Below are positions 18,283 to 26,714 of a stretch of DNA of 64,000 nt, piece by piece (position 1 is the stretch's first letter; each line of letters begins with the position of its first letter). This DNA comes from Thermaerobacter subterraneus DSM 13965 (GTDB lineage: Bacteria > Bacillota > Sulfobacillia > Thermaerobacterales > Thermaerobacteraceae). Location: contig NZ_JH976535.1 of assembly GCF_000183545.2 (NCBI RefSeq), positions 1,861,837-1,925,836 on the forward strand, given 5' to 3'. Made by a program: the position numbers and the translations under genes. A model generated the notes under the pieces. The model was not told the origin of the DNA, did no database searches, and saw only the letters and a list, made by a program, of their open reading frames with translations.

Positions 18283-18738
18283 TCACTGGGAGCCGGAGCC
18301 GCCACCGCCGCCGGCGTCCGGACCGGCCTGTCCGTGCCCGGCGGGAGCGGCGTCCCGGTCCCCGCCGCCGCCGTCGCCGCCACCGTCCCCCTCGCCCGTC
18401 TCCCCGGCAGCGGGTTCGGCGGTCACCCCGTCGCACCACCGGTCGGCCCACGCCTGGATGGCAACCACCACCGGCTCCAGGGCCCGCCCCTTCTCGGTCA
18501 GCTCGTACTCGATCAGCACGGGCCGCGTGTCCCGCACGTGACGGGCGAGGATCCCGGCTTCCTCCAGTTCCTTGAGCCGCTCCGAGAGCATGCGGTCGCT
18601 CATCTCGGGCAGGCTGGCCTTGAAGTCGCAGAAGCGCTTCTTCCCGGTGAGGAGGATGCGCAGGATCAGGCCCGTCCACTTCTTGCCCAGGATCTGCACG
18701 GCCTGCTCGTAGCGCGGGCACACTTTGACGGGATCCAC
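18283..18738 (-). CDS. HxlR-family transcriptional regulator
   Basis: This 151-residue protein has the HxlR winged-helix domain in its first ~110 residues: VCPRYEQAVQILGKKWTGLILRILLTG, then MSDRMLSERLKELEEAGIL and YELTEKGRALEPVV. The ~40-residue Gly/Asp-rich tail is unusual. GTG 18738 follows AAAGGAGGTA at a somewhat long 12-base spacing. It is divergent from the YceI-family gene across a ~420-bp gap that holds a promoter and an AT-rich palindrome, so control of yceI is a reasonable inference. HxlR regulators often sense electrophiles or oxidants through the conserved N-terminal cysteine, which is present. Confidence 0.93.
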   Translation of the reverse strand: MDPVKVCPRYEQAVQILGKKWTGLILRILLTGKKRFCDFKASLPEMSDRMLSERLKELEEAGILARHVRDTRPVLIEYELTEKGRALEPVVVAIQAWADRWCDGVTAEPAAGETGEGDGGGDGGGGDRDAAPAGHGQAGPDAGGGGGSGSQ

Positions 18739-19033
18739 GGCCGGTGGCTACCTCCTTTCGCTGGGCCGCCTCGCGCACGATGGCCTCGCTGGCCCGGCGG
18801 GCGCGCTGCACCTCTTCCGGATCCGCCCGGCCGGCGGCTTGCCCGGGCGCGGCGCAGGACGCCCTCCAGGCCACCTGTACCGGACCACCCGGCACCGGCC
18901 GCCGACAAGGGCCGGCCCCTGCCAGTAGGCTGCCCCGGGACCTGCCGGGGGACCGGCATCATCCTGGGGGACCCGGTGGCGCCGGGAAACAGGGATGACC
19001 GGTGTCACGGCCATCTCCATCGTAGCACTCCCA

Positions 19034-19061
19034 TTGACGACCTGGGAAGCGACACTATAGG
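19034..19061 (+). promoter_or_regulatory. Promoter of YceI-family gene
   Basis: TTGACG at 19034-19039, 16-bp spacer, TATAGG at 19056-19061. It is oriented toward the YceI gene and lies in an AT-rich island. Confidence 0.6.
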
Positions 19062-19070
19062 ATAGAGTTG

Positions 19071-19085
19071 CTTCACTAAAGTAAG
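19071..19085. promoter_or_regulatory. Candidate HxlR-family operator
   Basis: CTTCACTAAAGTAAG is an imperfect palindrome centred on ACT-AA-AGT. It falls at the predicted transcription start of the YceI gene, where a bound repressor would block transcription. Its position between hxlR and yceI suggests HxlR binds it; this is an inference. Confidence 0.5.
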
Positions 19086-19156
19086 TTATGGGCCGGTCGG
19101 TTCGTTACTATCCCTTCCGGACGAACCCGGCCCAGGGACGACAGGAGGTCGGGATC

Positions 19157-19723
19157 GTGGCCGAAGCTGCAGCCACCGCCACGCGGTGGACCATCGACGC
19201 TTCCCACAGCACCGTGGAGTTCGCCGTCCGGCACATGATGATCTCCACGGTGAAGGGGCACTTCGGCAAGATCGAGGGCTACCTCGACGCGCCGAACATC
19301 GACGACCTGAGCCAGGGCGCCCGGCTGGAGGTCCGGATCGACGCCTCCACCGTGGACACCCGCGAGCCCCAGCGGGACGAGCACCTGCGTTCGGCGGACT
19401 TCTTCGACGTGGCCAACTATCCGCATATCGAGTTCCGCAGCACCCGCATCGAGAAGACCGGCGAGAACCGCTACAAGGTCACAGGCGACCTCTCCATCCG
19501 CGGCGTGACCAAGGAGGTCACCTGGGACCTGACCTACGAAGGCGGCGGCAAGGACCCGTGGGGCAACCAGCGGGTGGCCTTCCACGCCGAGACCAAGGTC
19601 AACCGCAAGGACTTCGGCCTGCAGTGGAACATGCTGCTGGAGTCGGGCGGCGTCCTGGTGGGTGACGAGGTCCGCGTGTCGGTGGACGTCGAGCTGGTCC
19701 AGCAGGGCGCGAACCAGGGCTGA
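19157..19723 (+). CDS. YceI-family lipocalin-like protein
   Basis: This 188-residue protein belongs to the YceI family, a beta-barrel fold known to bind isoprenoid-type lipids in some members. Signatures are TRWTIDASHSTVEFAVRHMM, VKGHFGKIEGY, RDEHLRSADFFDVANYPHIEF and SIRGVTKEVTWDL. No signal peptide is seen, so it is probably cytoplasmic, as in many Gram-positive homologues. GTG 19157 was chosen because AGGAGG lies nine bases upstream. It is divergent from an HxlR regulator and followed by a strong bidirectional terminator, so it is monocistronic. The physiological ligand is unknown; YceI/HxlR pairing often accompanies stress responses. Confidence 0.94.
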   Translation: MAEAAATATRWTIDASHSTVEFAVRHMMISTVKGHFGKIEGYLDAPNIDDLSQGARLEVRIDASTVDTREPQRDEHLRSADFFDVANYPHIEFRSTRIEKTGENRYKVTGDLSIRGVTKEVTWDLTYEGGGKDPWGNQRVAFHAETKVNRKDFGLQWNMLLESGGVLVGDEVRVSVDVELVQQGANQG

Positions 19724-19774
19724 GGTCGCAGCCCAAGAGGAGCACCAAGCGGAAGTCGAACCGGAACCCGAACC

Positions 19775-19814
19775 ACGATAGGGCGACCCGGGACATCCCG
19801 GGCCGCCCTATCGT
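19775..19814. terminator. Bidirectional terminator yceI/asnB
   Basis: ACGATAGGGC pairs with GCCCTATCGT, and an inner CCCGGG/CCCGGG stem extends it. It lies between the converging yceI and asnB genes. The remaining ~250 bases up to asnB hold nothing recognisable. Confidence 0.8.
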
Positions 19815-20062
19815 CATCCCTCGCGCCTTGAGCCTCTCCCGCCGTCCTTCCCCTTCGCGCTCCGGGGTCCATGTTCGCCCTGCCTACCGGGCCGCACGCC
19901 GTCGCTCCTGCCGGCCGCGCCGCTGCGGTCGATCCGGCCGCCAGGATCGACCCGGCCGTTGTAGCCCGTCCGGCCGCCTGAGAAGGAGTCCTCTGCCCGC
20001 CACGGCCGTCCGACCCGCCCTCACACCACCGCCGTGGCAGCCGCATGGCCACCGCCCCGCGC

Positions 20063-21910
20063 TCAGACCTCGATCCGGACCTTGTACTTGCGGAGCCACA
20101 GGTCCACCTGGGCCAGGTAGGCCAGCATCTGCGGCCGGCGCATCAGCTGGCCGAACCAGGGGATGTCGAACTCCCCTTCCGCCTCCACCAGCTGCCGCAC
20201 CGCCGCCTCATCGATCAGCGGCCGCAGGGGCGAGGCCGGATCGTCCAGGATGGAGCGCATCCAGGCCTGCATGGCCGCCAGGTAGGCGGGGTTGAAGGTC
20301 TTGGGGTACGGGCTCTTCTTGCGCCAGAGCACCTCCGGCGGCAGGATGCCCTCCAGGGCATGGCGCAGCAGGCCCTTCTCCCGGCCGCTCAGGGTCTTGA
20401 GCTCCCACGGCACGTTCCACACGTACTCCACCAGCCGGGGATCGCAGAAGGGCACCCGCACCTCCAGCCCCACGGCCATGCTCATCCGGTCGTTGCGGTC
20501 GAGCAGCACCGGCATCCAGCGGGTGAGGGTCAGGTAGGCGATCTCCCGGACGCGGGCGGCGGCCGGTTCTTCCCCCTCCAGCCGCGGCACCTCCGCCAGG
20601 GCCTCCCGGTACCGTTCGGCCAGGTACTCCTCGGGGCGGAGCCGGGCCCGCAGCTCCGGGTGCAGCACCTGCAGGCGGGCGTCCACCTTCAAGGACCAGG
20701 GGAAGGTCCGGGCCTCTAGCGCGTCCTGGCGGTAGAACCAGGGATACCCGCAGAACACCTCGTCGGCGCACTCCCCCGAGAGGGCGACGGTGACGTCGCG
20801 CTTGATCTCCTGGCAGAAGAGCAGCAGCGAGGCGTCGATGTCGGCCATGCCGGGCAGGTCGCGGGCCGTCATGGCCGCGGGCAAGGCCTCCACCAGGGCC
20901 GCGGTCGACAGCCGCACCACCCGGTGCCGGGTCCCCAGGGTGCGGGCCATCAGCTCGACGTAGGGGGCGTCGGCCTCGGGCTGGAAGTCGTTGGGCTGGA
21001 AGAACCGGTCGTTGCCCTCGTAGTCGACGGAGAAGGTCCGCAGGGGGTCCGCCTGCCCTGCGCCGGCCAACGCCCGGACGGCCAGGGCGGTGACGGCGCT
21101 GGAATCGAGACCGCCCGAAAGCAGCGTGCCCAGCGGGACGTCGGAGACCAGCTGGCGGCGGACGGCGTCGGCCAGCAGGTCGCGCACCGTCGCCACCGTC
21201 TCCACAAGGCCGTCGGTGTGGGGCCGGCTCTCCAGCTGCCAGTAAGGGCCCTGGCGCAGGCCGCGCCGATCGAAGATCACATAGTGGCCGGGCAGGACCT
21301 CCCGCACCCCGCGGAAGATGCCGTGCCCCGGGGTCCGGGCGGGGCCGACGGCGAAGATCTCGGCCAGGCCCTCCGCGTCCACCACCGGTTCCACCGCCGG
21401 ATGGGCCAGGAGGGCCTTGAGTTCCGACCCGAACACCAGGGTCCCGCCCCGCGCGAAGAAGAACAGCGGCTTGATGCCGAAGTGATCCCGGGCCAGGAAG
21501 AGCCGCTGGGCGCCCTCATCCCACACGGCGAAGGCGAAGATGCCGTTGAGCCTGGCCGGCGCCCGCTCGCCCCAGGCCAGGTAGGCCGCCAGCACCACCT
21601 CGGTGTCAGAGCGGGTCGTGAAGGTGTGGCCCAGGGCCGCCAGCTCCTGGCGCAGCTCGGCCGTGTTGTAGAGCTCGCCGTTGTACGTCAGGACCACGGG
21701 GCCGCCGCCCCGCTCCCGCACCATGGGCTGTGCGCCGCCGGCCGGGTCGATGACGATCAGGCGCCGGTGACCGATGGCGGCGTGGCGGGAGACCCAGTAC
21801 CCGTCGTCGTCCGGGCCACGGCATGCAAGGGTGCCGGTCATGGCTTTCAGCACGGCCCCCTCCCGGGTGAGATCCCGCTCCCAGTCGATCCAGCCCGCGA
21901 TACCGCACAT
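20063..21910 (-). CDS. asnB: Asparagine synthase, glutamine-hydrolysing
   Basis: This 615-residue cytoplasmic enzyme converts aspartate to asparagine using glutamine and ATP. Met1 is removed to expose catalytic Cys2 (MCGIAGWID). The glutaminase domain (RGPDDDGYW, HRRLIVID, YNGELYN) is followed by the synthetase PP-loop LLSGGLDSSAV and later ALSGECADEVFCGYPWF and RVPFCDPRLVEYVWN. The ATG is preceded by AGAGGAGG at ten bases. It is divergent from amtB; the gap carries the amtB promoter and three 11-bp-phased repeats. Its place between gltB and amtB suggests nitrogen-related regulation. AsnB-like enzymes sometimes amidate wall peptides, so asparagine synthesis is the likely but not the only role. 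Confidence 0.95.
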   Translation of the reverse strand: MCGIAGWIDWERDLTREGAVLKAMTGTLACRGPDDDGYWVSRHAAIGHRRLIVIDPAGGAQPMVRERGGGPVVLTYNGELYNTAELRQELAALGHTFTTRSDTEVVLAAYLAWGERAPARLNGIFAFAVWDEGAQRLFLARDHFGIKPLFFFARGGTLVFGSELKALLAHPAVEPVVDAEGLAEIFAVGPARTPGHGIFRGVREVLPGHYVIFDRRGLRQGPYWQLESRPHTDGLVETVATVRDLLADAVRRQLVSDVPLGTLLSGGLDSSAVTALAVRALAGAGQADPLRTFSVDYEGNDRFFQPNDFQPEADAPYVELMARTLGTRHRVVRLSTAALVEALPAAMTARDLPGMADIDASLLLFCQEIKRDVTVALSGECADEVFCGYPWFYRQDALEARTFPWSLKVDARLQVLHPELRARLRPEEYLAERYREALAEVPRLEGEEPAAARVREIAYLTLTRWMPVLLDRNDRMSMAVGLEVRVPFCDPRLVEYVWNVPWELKTLSGREKGLLRHALEGILPPEVLWRKKSPYPKTFNPAYLAAMQAWMRSILDDPASPLRPLIDEAAVRQLVEAEGEFDIPWFGQLMRRPQMLAYLAQVDLWLRKYKVRIEV

Positions 21911-22164
21911 GGGGTTTCGACCTCCTCTGGCAGGCGGCAGGCCCGGCCCCAAACCGCAGACTGGCCGGCAGGGCCCTTCCTGGGCGAGGCCGGGCAGGTG
22001 CCCATCCTGCCTGGGCCATGGTACGCGGGCTTCCCCGGGCCGTGCCTGTCCCTCCGGCCGGCCCGCCCGAGGCGTCGGCGGTCCAGGCGCGGGCACGGCA
22101 GCGGCCGGCCCGTAGGGGTGGCGCCCGGCGGCGCTCCTCCAGGCTTCTCCGACCGTCATCTTCT

Positions 22165-22194
22165 GGTCAGGGGATGGTCAGGGGCGGGTCAGGG
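22165..22194 (+). repeat. Three 11-bp-phased GGTCAGGGG repeats at amtB promoter
   Basis: GGTCAGGGG begins at 22165 and 22176, and GGTCAGGG at 22187, exactly 11 bases apart. The last copy ends nine bases before the -35 box of amtB, so all copies lie on one face of the helix. This placement suits a transcription activator. Confidence 0.75.
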
Positions 22195-22202
22195 CGGGAT
22201 CG

Positions 22203-22231
22203 TTGACGGCCCTGCAGGAGGTGCCTATCTT
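22203..22231 (+). promoter_or_regulatory. Sigma-A promoter of amtB
   Basis: TTGACG at 22203-22208, 17-bp spacer, TATCTT at 22226-22231. It predicts a leader of about 184 bases before the amtB ATG, containing an antiterminator-like element and a terminator. Confidence 0.8.
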
Positions 22232-22295
22232 CGGAAGTGAGGTCGACCTGCAGCGTCCCCCGCAGGCGGGGGGGCGCGCAGGCAGGGCCGGGGCA

Positions 22296-22328
22296 GGACA
22301 GCGGCGTCCGCCACGGGCAACGGAGCCC
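22296..22328 (+). promoter_or_regulatory. Tandem hexaloop element, predicted ANTAR target (amtB leader)
   Basis: Stem-loop 1 is GGAC-AGCGGC-GTCC (22296-22309). Stem-loop 2 is GGGC-AACGGA-GCCC (22315-22328). Both loops have six bases with A at position 1 and G at position 4, which is the published recognition rule for ANTAR antiterminators. A five-base linker separates them. The 3' arm of stem-loop 2 (22325-22328) is also part of the 5' arm of the terminator that follows, so protein-stabilised stem-loop 2 would prevent termination. Confidence 0.82.
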
Positions 22329-22357
22329 ACCTGCAGCCGCAGCGCTGCGGGTGGGCT
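22324..22357 (+). terminator. Intrinsic terminator in amtB leader (attenuator)
   Basis: A 14-bp stem AGCCCACCTGCAGC / GCTGCGGGTGGGCT (one wobble pair) is followed by TTTGCTTGTTG. It stands about 65 bases before the amtB start codon, so it should stop transcription unless the preceding hexaloop structure forms. Confidence 0.85.
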
Positions 22358-22421
22358 TTGCTTGTTGTCGCGGTCCCTGCTGCTGTGCTCGGCTTACAGC
22401 TCGTGGGAGGGAGTGAGGGTC

Positions 22422-23753
22422 ATGCCCGAGGCCGTCAGTGCCGACGCGGTGGCGGTTGCCCTCAACACGGCGTGGACGTTGTTGGCCGCCTTTCTGGTCT
22501 TTTTCATGCAGGCGGGTTTTGCACTGGTCGAAGCGGGCTTCACGCGCGCCAAGAACGCGGCCAACATCGTCCTGAAGAACCTGATGGACTTCGCCGTCGC
22601 CTCGCTGGCTTACTGGGCCATCGGTTTCGCCCTGATGTTCGGAGCCGACGCCGCCGGGCTGGTCGGGACGACGGGCTGGTTCAGCCAGGAGGCGGGCTTC
22701 GGCCACCTTGACCTGTCGCTGCCTCTGTTGGCGTTCCTCATGTTCCAGACGGTCTTTGCCGGTACTTCGGCCACCATCGTCTCGGGCGCCATGGCCGAAC
22801 GGACGAAGTTCGCCTCCTACCTGGTCTTCAGCGCGGTCATGTCCATGCTGATCTACCCGGTGGTCGGGCACTGGATCTGGGGCGGGGGATGGCTCGCCCA
22901 ACTCGGCATGCTGGACTTCGCGGGCTCGACGGTGGTGCATTCCGTCGGTGCGTGGGCGGCGCTGGCCGGCCTCATCCTGCTGGGTCCCCGGTTGGGGCGC
23001 TTCGGCCCTGACGGGCGGCCCCACAAGATTCGCGGTCACAGCGTCACCCTCGCGGCCCTGGGCGTCTTCATCCTCTGGTTCGGCTGGTTCGGCTTCAACC
23101 CCGGCAGCACCCTGGCTGCCACCGATGCCAACATCGCCCGCATCGCCGTGACCACCAACCTGGGGGCGGCGGCCGGTGCCCTGGCGGCCTTGCTGGCGGC
23201 GTGGCTCAAGCAGGGCAAGCCCGACGTGGAGGCCTCCCTCAACGGCGCCCTGGGCGGGCTGGTGGCCATCACCGCCGGAACGGCCTGGGTGAGCCCTGCC
23301 AGCTCGATCGTCATCGGCGGCGTGGGCGGCCTCGCCGTCCTCGCAGGAACGGCCCTTCTGGAGCGGTGGCACGTGGACGATGCGGTCGGCGCCATCCCCG
23401 TCCATGGTGCCGCCGGCGTCTGGGGCACCCTGGCGGTCGGCCTCTTCCATGAGGAACAGGGCCTGCTCTTCGGTGGCGGCAGCCAGCTGCTGGTCGCCCA
23501 GTTCATCGGGGTGGTCGCGGTGGCCGTGTGGACCTTCGCCGCCTCCTACGTCACATTCGCCCTGATCAAGGCCACCATGGGCCTGCGGGTGACGCCCCAG
23601 GAAGAAGAGCACGGCCTCGACCTGGGCGAGCACGACACCGTGGCGTATCCCGAGTTTGTCGCCGCCGCCGCGACGGCGCAAGAGGTGGCGCCCCTGCCGA
23701 GCACACCCGTGATGGCACCGGCTCCGGCGTCCGCCCGTGGCGGCGGCGACTGA
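22422..23753 (+). CDS. amtB: Ammonium transporter
   Basis: This 443-residue Amt-family membrane channel carries ammonium/ammonia across the cytoplasmic membrane. About eleven hydrophobic segments are visible, with the family signatures MQAGFALVEAGFTRAKNA, GTSATIVSGAMAERTKF, DFAGSTVVHSVGAWAAL and HGAAGVWGTLAVGLF. The conserved pore histidines occur in VVHSVG and IPVHGAAG. The ~50-residue cytoplasmic tail is Ala/Pro-rich. ATG 22422 follows GGGAGGGAG. No glnK (PII) gene follows; a terminator and the convergent ANTAR gene lie downstream. Expression is probably controlled by promoter-level activation and by transcription attenuation in the leader. Confidence 0.96.
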   Translation: MPEAVSADAVAVALNTAWTLLAAFLVFFMQAGFALVEAGFTRAKNAANIVLKNLMDFAVASLAYWAIGFALMFGADAAGLVGTTGWFSQEAGFGHLDLSLPLLAFLMFQTVFAGTSATIVSGAMAERTKFASYLVFSAVMSMLIYPVVGHWIWGGGWLAQLGMLDFAGSTVVHSVGAWAALAGLILLGPRLGRFGPDGRPHKIRGHSVTLAALGVFILWFGWFGFNPGSTLAATDANIARIAVTTNLGAAAGALAALLAAWLKQGKPDVEASLNGALGGLVAITAGTAWVSPASSIVIGGVGGLAVLAGTALLERWHVDDAVGAIPVHGAAGVWGTLAVGLFHEEQGLLFGGGSQLLVAQFIGVVAVAVWTFAASYVTFALIKATMGLRVTPQEEEHGLDLGEHDTVAYPEFVAAAATAQEVAPLPSTPVMAPAPASARGGGD

Positions 23754-23779
23754 ATCCAGGGGACATTCCCCACGGCCCC

Positions 23780-23818
23780 GCACCGGCCCGCAAGGCCACC
23801 GGCCTTGCGGGTCGGTGC
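23780..23818. terminator. Bidirectional terminator amtB/ANTAR gene
   Basis: An 18-bp stem (GCACCGGCCCGCAAGGCC with GGCCTTGCGGGTCGGTGC, one wobble) with loop ACC lies between the converging amtB and ANTAR genes. Confidence 0.85.
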
Positions 23819-23825
23819 GTTCTCC

Positions 23826-24449
23826 CTACCGCCGCCCGCGTCCGGAGCGGCGGGACCCGGTCTCGTCCAGGGCGGTGAACTCGATGATGCTCTGCGCAAT
23901 CTCGCGCAAGGGCTTGCGCTGGCGCATGGCCGTGTCGCGCAGCCGCTTGTACGCCTCGGATTCGGCCAGGTCGAACCGGTCCATGAGGATGCCCTTGGCC
24001 CGTTCGATGATCTTCCGGTCCTCCAGCTTCCGCATCGCTTCGTCCACCATCTGCCGGGCCTGCTGCAGGCGCCCGGCGCTGCCCATCAGCGCCCGGCAGA
24101 CGGCCACCAGCTGCCACTTGGGGGCGTCGGCGGGGAGCAACGCCCAGACCGGCCAATCCTCCGAGGCCAGATGCTGCCACAATCCCTCGGGCTCCGGGTC
24201 CCCAGGATCCACCATCCACAGCACGGGCCTGCCCGTCACCCGGCCCAGGGTCCGGGTGCGCTCGGCGGGGCGCTCGATGCCCGCGGGACGCATGACGAAC
24301 AGGTCGGCTTGCTGGCGGGCAAGCCACTGTTCCGACGGCCACCCCACCTGCACCAGGATGGGCCACCCCGTATCCAGGAGGGCCCCGGGCAAGCGGCCCC
24401 CGGGGCCTGCGGGGTCGAAGCCGAAGACGATGACTTCCGGCTTGTTCAT
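23826..24449 (-). CDS. ANTAR-domain RNA-binding antitermination regulator
   Basis: This 207-residue protein has a receiver-like N-terminal half (~1-120) and a C-terminal ANTAR domain (~140-195; LEDRKIIERAKGILMDRFDLAESEAYKRLRDTAMRQRKPLREIAQSI is split by helices as usual). ANTAR proteins bind paired hexaloop RNA hairpins and prevent termination. The receiver half lacks an obvious phospho-acceptor: where DxxLLD is expected it reads ADLFVMRPAG, so it resembles an AmiR-type pseudo-receiver. ATG 24449 follows GGGAGG at eight bases. It lies between amtB and glnA, both of which have matching RNA targets, so it is the obvious candidate regulator. Its activating signal is unknown. Confidence 0.9.
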   Translation of the reverse strand: MNKPEVIVFGFDPAGPGGRLPGALLDTGWPILVQVGWPSEQWLARQQADLFVMRPAGIERPAERTRTLGRVTGRPVLWMVDPGDPEPEGLWQHLASEDWPVWALLPADAPKWQLVAVCRALMGSAGRLQQARQMVDEAMRKLEDRKIIERAKGILMDRFDLAESEAYKRLRDTAMRQRKPLREIAQSIIEFTALDETGSRRSGRGRR

Positions 24450-24960
24450 CCCTTGCCTCCCGCCTTCTGCCGGCTCCACCAGCGCCCCGGCCGGGGACCT
24501 CGCCCCCGAAAGGGACCGGCCGCCCTGCCGGAGCGCCATGCCCGCCCTGGTGCGACCAGGGCGGGGGCCCGCGTCTCTCTCGCCCGCGTCGCCTCCGTCC
24601 CGGCGGCGCGGGGTCCCGCTCCGCCGGGACGCCGCGCCTCCCCGCTATCATACGGCGCCGGCCGGCCGTTGAGGATGCCCCCCGGCCTGCCGGGCCCCGC
24701 CCGCCGCCCTCCGCCCATCCAGGGAACCGGGAACCGCGGGAACCCCAGCAACGTCCCCGTCCACCAGCCAAGGGACCACCGCCCGGCGCCGGTCCGCTCC
24801 GGTGCGGCCGGGCGCACAGGCGCTCCCGTGGGTGGGCCTGGAACCAATGCGGCCGGGACCGTGCTGCAGGGGCACGGTCCCGGCCGGCGCTGGCGACAGG
24901 GCCCTCCTCCCCGGCGTGGCCGGCGGAGGAAGCCGCTGGTATCAAGAACCCGTCAACCGG
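24450..24960. other. Intergenic region between ANTAR gene and glnA
   Basis: About 510 bases. It holds the glnA terminator (24851-24885). TATGAT on the minus strand at 24647-24652 might be a -10 box for the ANTAR gene, with no good -35. Otherwise nothing is recognised. Confidence 0.5.
24851..24885 (-). terminator. Hairpin downstream of glnA
   Basis: A perfect 13-bp stem GGCCGGGACCGTG / CACGGTCCCGGCC with a nine-base loop lies ~75 bases past the glnA stop. No T-run is present. Confidence 0.7.
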
Positions 24961-26295
24961 TCAATACTTCGCCAGATACTCCTGGAGCTCCCACGGCGAG
25001 ATCTGGGTGCGGTAGACGTCCCATTCGATCTTCTTCGCCTCCAGGTAGCGGGAGGCCACGTGGCTGCCCAGCGCCTCCAGGATCAGCGGATCCTGCTCCA
25101 GGGCCTGGATGGCTTCGGCCAGCGACCCGGGCAGGCTGGCGATGCCCAGTTCGTCCCGCTCGGCCTGGGGCATGTGGTAGATGTTGCCCTCCACGGGATC
25201 GGGCGGGGTCAGGCGCCGCTTGATGCCGTCCAGGCCCGCCTTGAGGATCACGGCCAGGGCCAGGTAGGGGTTGCAGGAGGGATCGGGGGAGCGCAGCTCG
25301 ATGCGGGTGCTGAGCCCGCGCTTGGCCGGGATGCGGATCATGGGACTGCGGTTGCGGTACGACCAGGCCACGTACACCGGCGCCTCATACCCCGGCACCA
25401 GCCGCTTGTAGGAGTTGACCAGCGGGTTCGTCACCGCGGTGATGGCCCGCGCGTGCTCCATGATGCCGGCGATGTACTGCTTGCAGACTTCGCTCAGCCG
25501 GTCCGGGGTATTGGGGTCGTAGAAGGCGTTCTGGTCGCCGCGGAAGAGGGACTGGTGCAGGTGCATGCCCGAGCCGTTCTCGCCGTAGAGGGGCTTGGGC
25601 ATGAAGGTGGCGTGCAGGCCGTGCTGCAGGGCGATGGTACGCACCACGCTGCGGAAGGTGGCGATGTTGTCCGCGGTGGTCACGGCGTCGGCGTACTTGA
25701 AGTCGATCTCGTGCTGGGACGGCGCCACCTCGTGGTGGGCGGCCTCGATCTCGAAGCCCATCTCCTGCAGGGTGAGGACGATCTCCGCCCGGACCTCCTC
25801 GCCCTTGTCCACCGGGGCCAGGTCGAAGTAGCCGGCGTGGTCCAGGGTCGCGGGCCGGGCCTGCTCCGCCGCCGCCCGGTCGAACAGGAAGAACTCCGGC
25901 TCGGGGCCGACGTTCATCACGTACCCCATCTCCGCCGCCTCGGCCACCACCCGCTTGAGCACGTACCGCGGGTCGCCCTCGAAGGGCGTGCCGTCGGGGT
26001 TGTAGACGTCGCAGATCAGGCGCGCGGTGCGCCGGCCCTCGCGGGTCTTCCAGGGCAGGATGACGAAGGTCGCCGGGTCCGGCCGCAGGTACATGTCCGA
26101 CTCCTCGATCCGGACGAACCCCTCGATGGACGAGCCGTCGAACATCAGCTCGCCCGCCAGCGCCTTGTCGATCTGCTCCGCCGGGATCTCCACGTGCTTG
26201 ACCGTGCCCAGGATGTCGGTGAACTGCAGGCTGATGGTGCCGATGTTCATGTCGCGGATGGCGGCCTTGATGTCGCCAGGGGACATCTTCTTCAC
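24961..26295 (-). CDS. glnA: Glutamine synthetase type I
   Basis: This 444-residue cytoplasmic enzyme makes glutamine from glutamate, ammonia and ATP as a dodecamer. Signatures include [59 protein letters not shown] and the active-site loop region [15 protein letters not shown]. The C-terminal [16 protein letters not shown] is present. The length is typical of the GlnA form found in Bacillus, which is feedback-controlled and chaperones GlnR. No adenylylation Tyr motif is evident. GTG 26295 was chosen because AGAGGAGG lies seven bases upstream. It is the second gene of a glnR-glnA operon whose leader carries an ANTAR-type attenuator. Confidence 0.97.
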   Translation of the reverse strand: MKKMSPGDIKAAIRDMNIGTISLQFTDILGTVKHVEIPAEQIDKALAGELMFDGSSIEGFVRIEESDMYLRPDPATFVILPWKTREGRRTARLICDVYNPDGTPFEGDPRYVLKRVVAEAAEMGYVMNVGPEPEFFLFDRAAAEQARPATLDHAGYFDLAPVDKGEEVRAEIVLTLQEMGFEIEAAHHEVAPSQHEIDFKYADAVTTADNIATFRSVVRTIALQHGLHATFMPKPLYGENGSGMHLHQSLFRGDQNAFYDPNTPDRLSEVCKQYIAGIMEHARAITAVTNPLVNSYKRLVPGYEAPVYVAWSYRNRSPMIRIPAKRGLSTRIELRSPDPSCNPYLALAVILKAGLDGIKRRLTPPDPVEGNIYHMPQAERDELGIASLPGSLAEAIQALEQDPLILEALGSHVASRYLEAKKIEWDVYRTQISPWELQEYLAKY

Positions 26296-26345
26296 GCCGG
26301 TTCCTCCTCTCAGCGATTGACCCAGGCTTGGGCCGGTGCATACAA

Positions 26346-26660
26346 TCAGCGTCCGACGACGGTCCGTGGCGATGCCGTGCTGCGACCCTTGTTGTTTACC
26401 CATTGCCCCCCATTTTCCCGGGCGCCCCGCTGCGGCTGCAGCCCTGCGCCGTCAGCGGCCAGTATGACCCGCATGGTGTGAACGTTGTGCCCCTGTTGCA
26501 GGAGCCACCGGATGCGACGCAGTTGCCGGATGTCCCTGGCCGTGAGCAGGCGTTGTCCGGAGGGACTGCGCGCAAGGCGGACCAAGCCCTTGGCCTCGTA
26601 GTACCGGATTTGCCGCTGGGTCAGTCCCGTTAGCCGCTCCGCTGCGCCCATGGTAAACAC
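26346..26660 (-). CDS. glnR: MerR-family regulator, GlnR type
   Basis: This 104-residue protein has an N-terminal MerR helix-turn-helix ([48 protein letters not shown]). Together with its position 50 bases upstream of glnA, this matches GlnR, which represses glnRA when nitrogen is plentiful in Bacillus. The C-terminal tail is short and shares little with known autoinhibitory tails. GTG 26660 follows AGGAGGTG; an internal ATG three codons on is an alternative start. A classical GlnR box is not apparent near the promoter, so the binding site in this organism is uncertain. Confidence 0.88.
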   Translation of the reverse strand: MFTMGAAERLTGLTQRQIRYYEAKGLVRLARSPSGQRLLTARDIRQLRRIRWLLQQGHNVHTMRVILAADGAGLQPQRGARENGGQWVNNKGRSTASPRTVVGR

Positions 26661-26687
26661 GTTCCCTCACCTCCTCGAAACGACAAA

Positions 26688-26714
26688 GCCCCTGCAGGTC
26701 GAACCTGCAGGGGC
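26688..26714 (-). terminator. Intrinsic terminator in glnR-glnA leader (attenuator)
   Basis: A perfect 11-bp stem GCCCCTGCAGG / CCTGCAGGGGC around TTCGA is followed on the minus strand by TTTGTCGTTT. It lies only ~30 bases before the glnR start codon. Confidence 0.9.

Larger units (their letters stand above)
18739..19156. other. Divergent intergenic region hxlR/yceI
   Basis: About 420 bases. Only the right-hand ~120 bases look regulatory (promoter at 19034-19061 and palindrome at 19071-19085). The left part is GC-rich with no recognisable signal. Confidence 0.5.

Noticed and set aside
21911-22202. ANTAR target in front of asnB
   Set aside because: One stem (GGCAGG/CCTGCC) has a seven-base loop starting with A, but there is no second hexaloop and no overlapping terminator.
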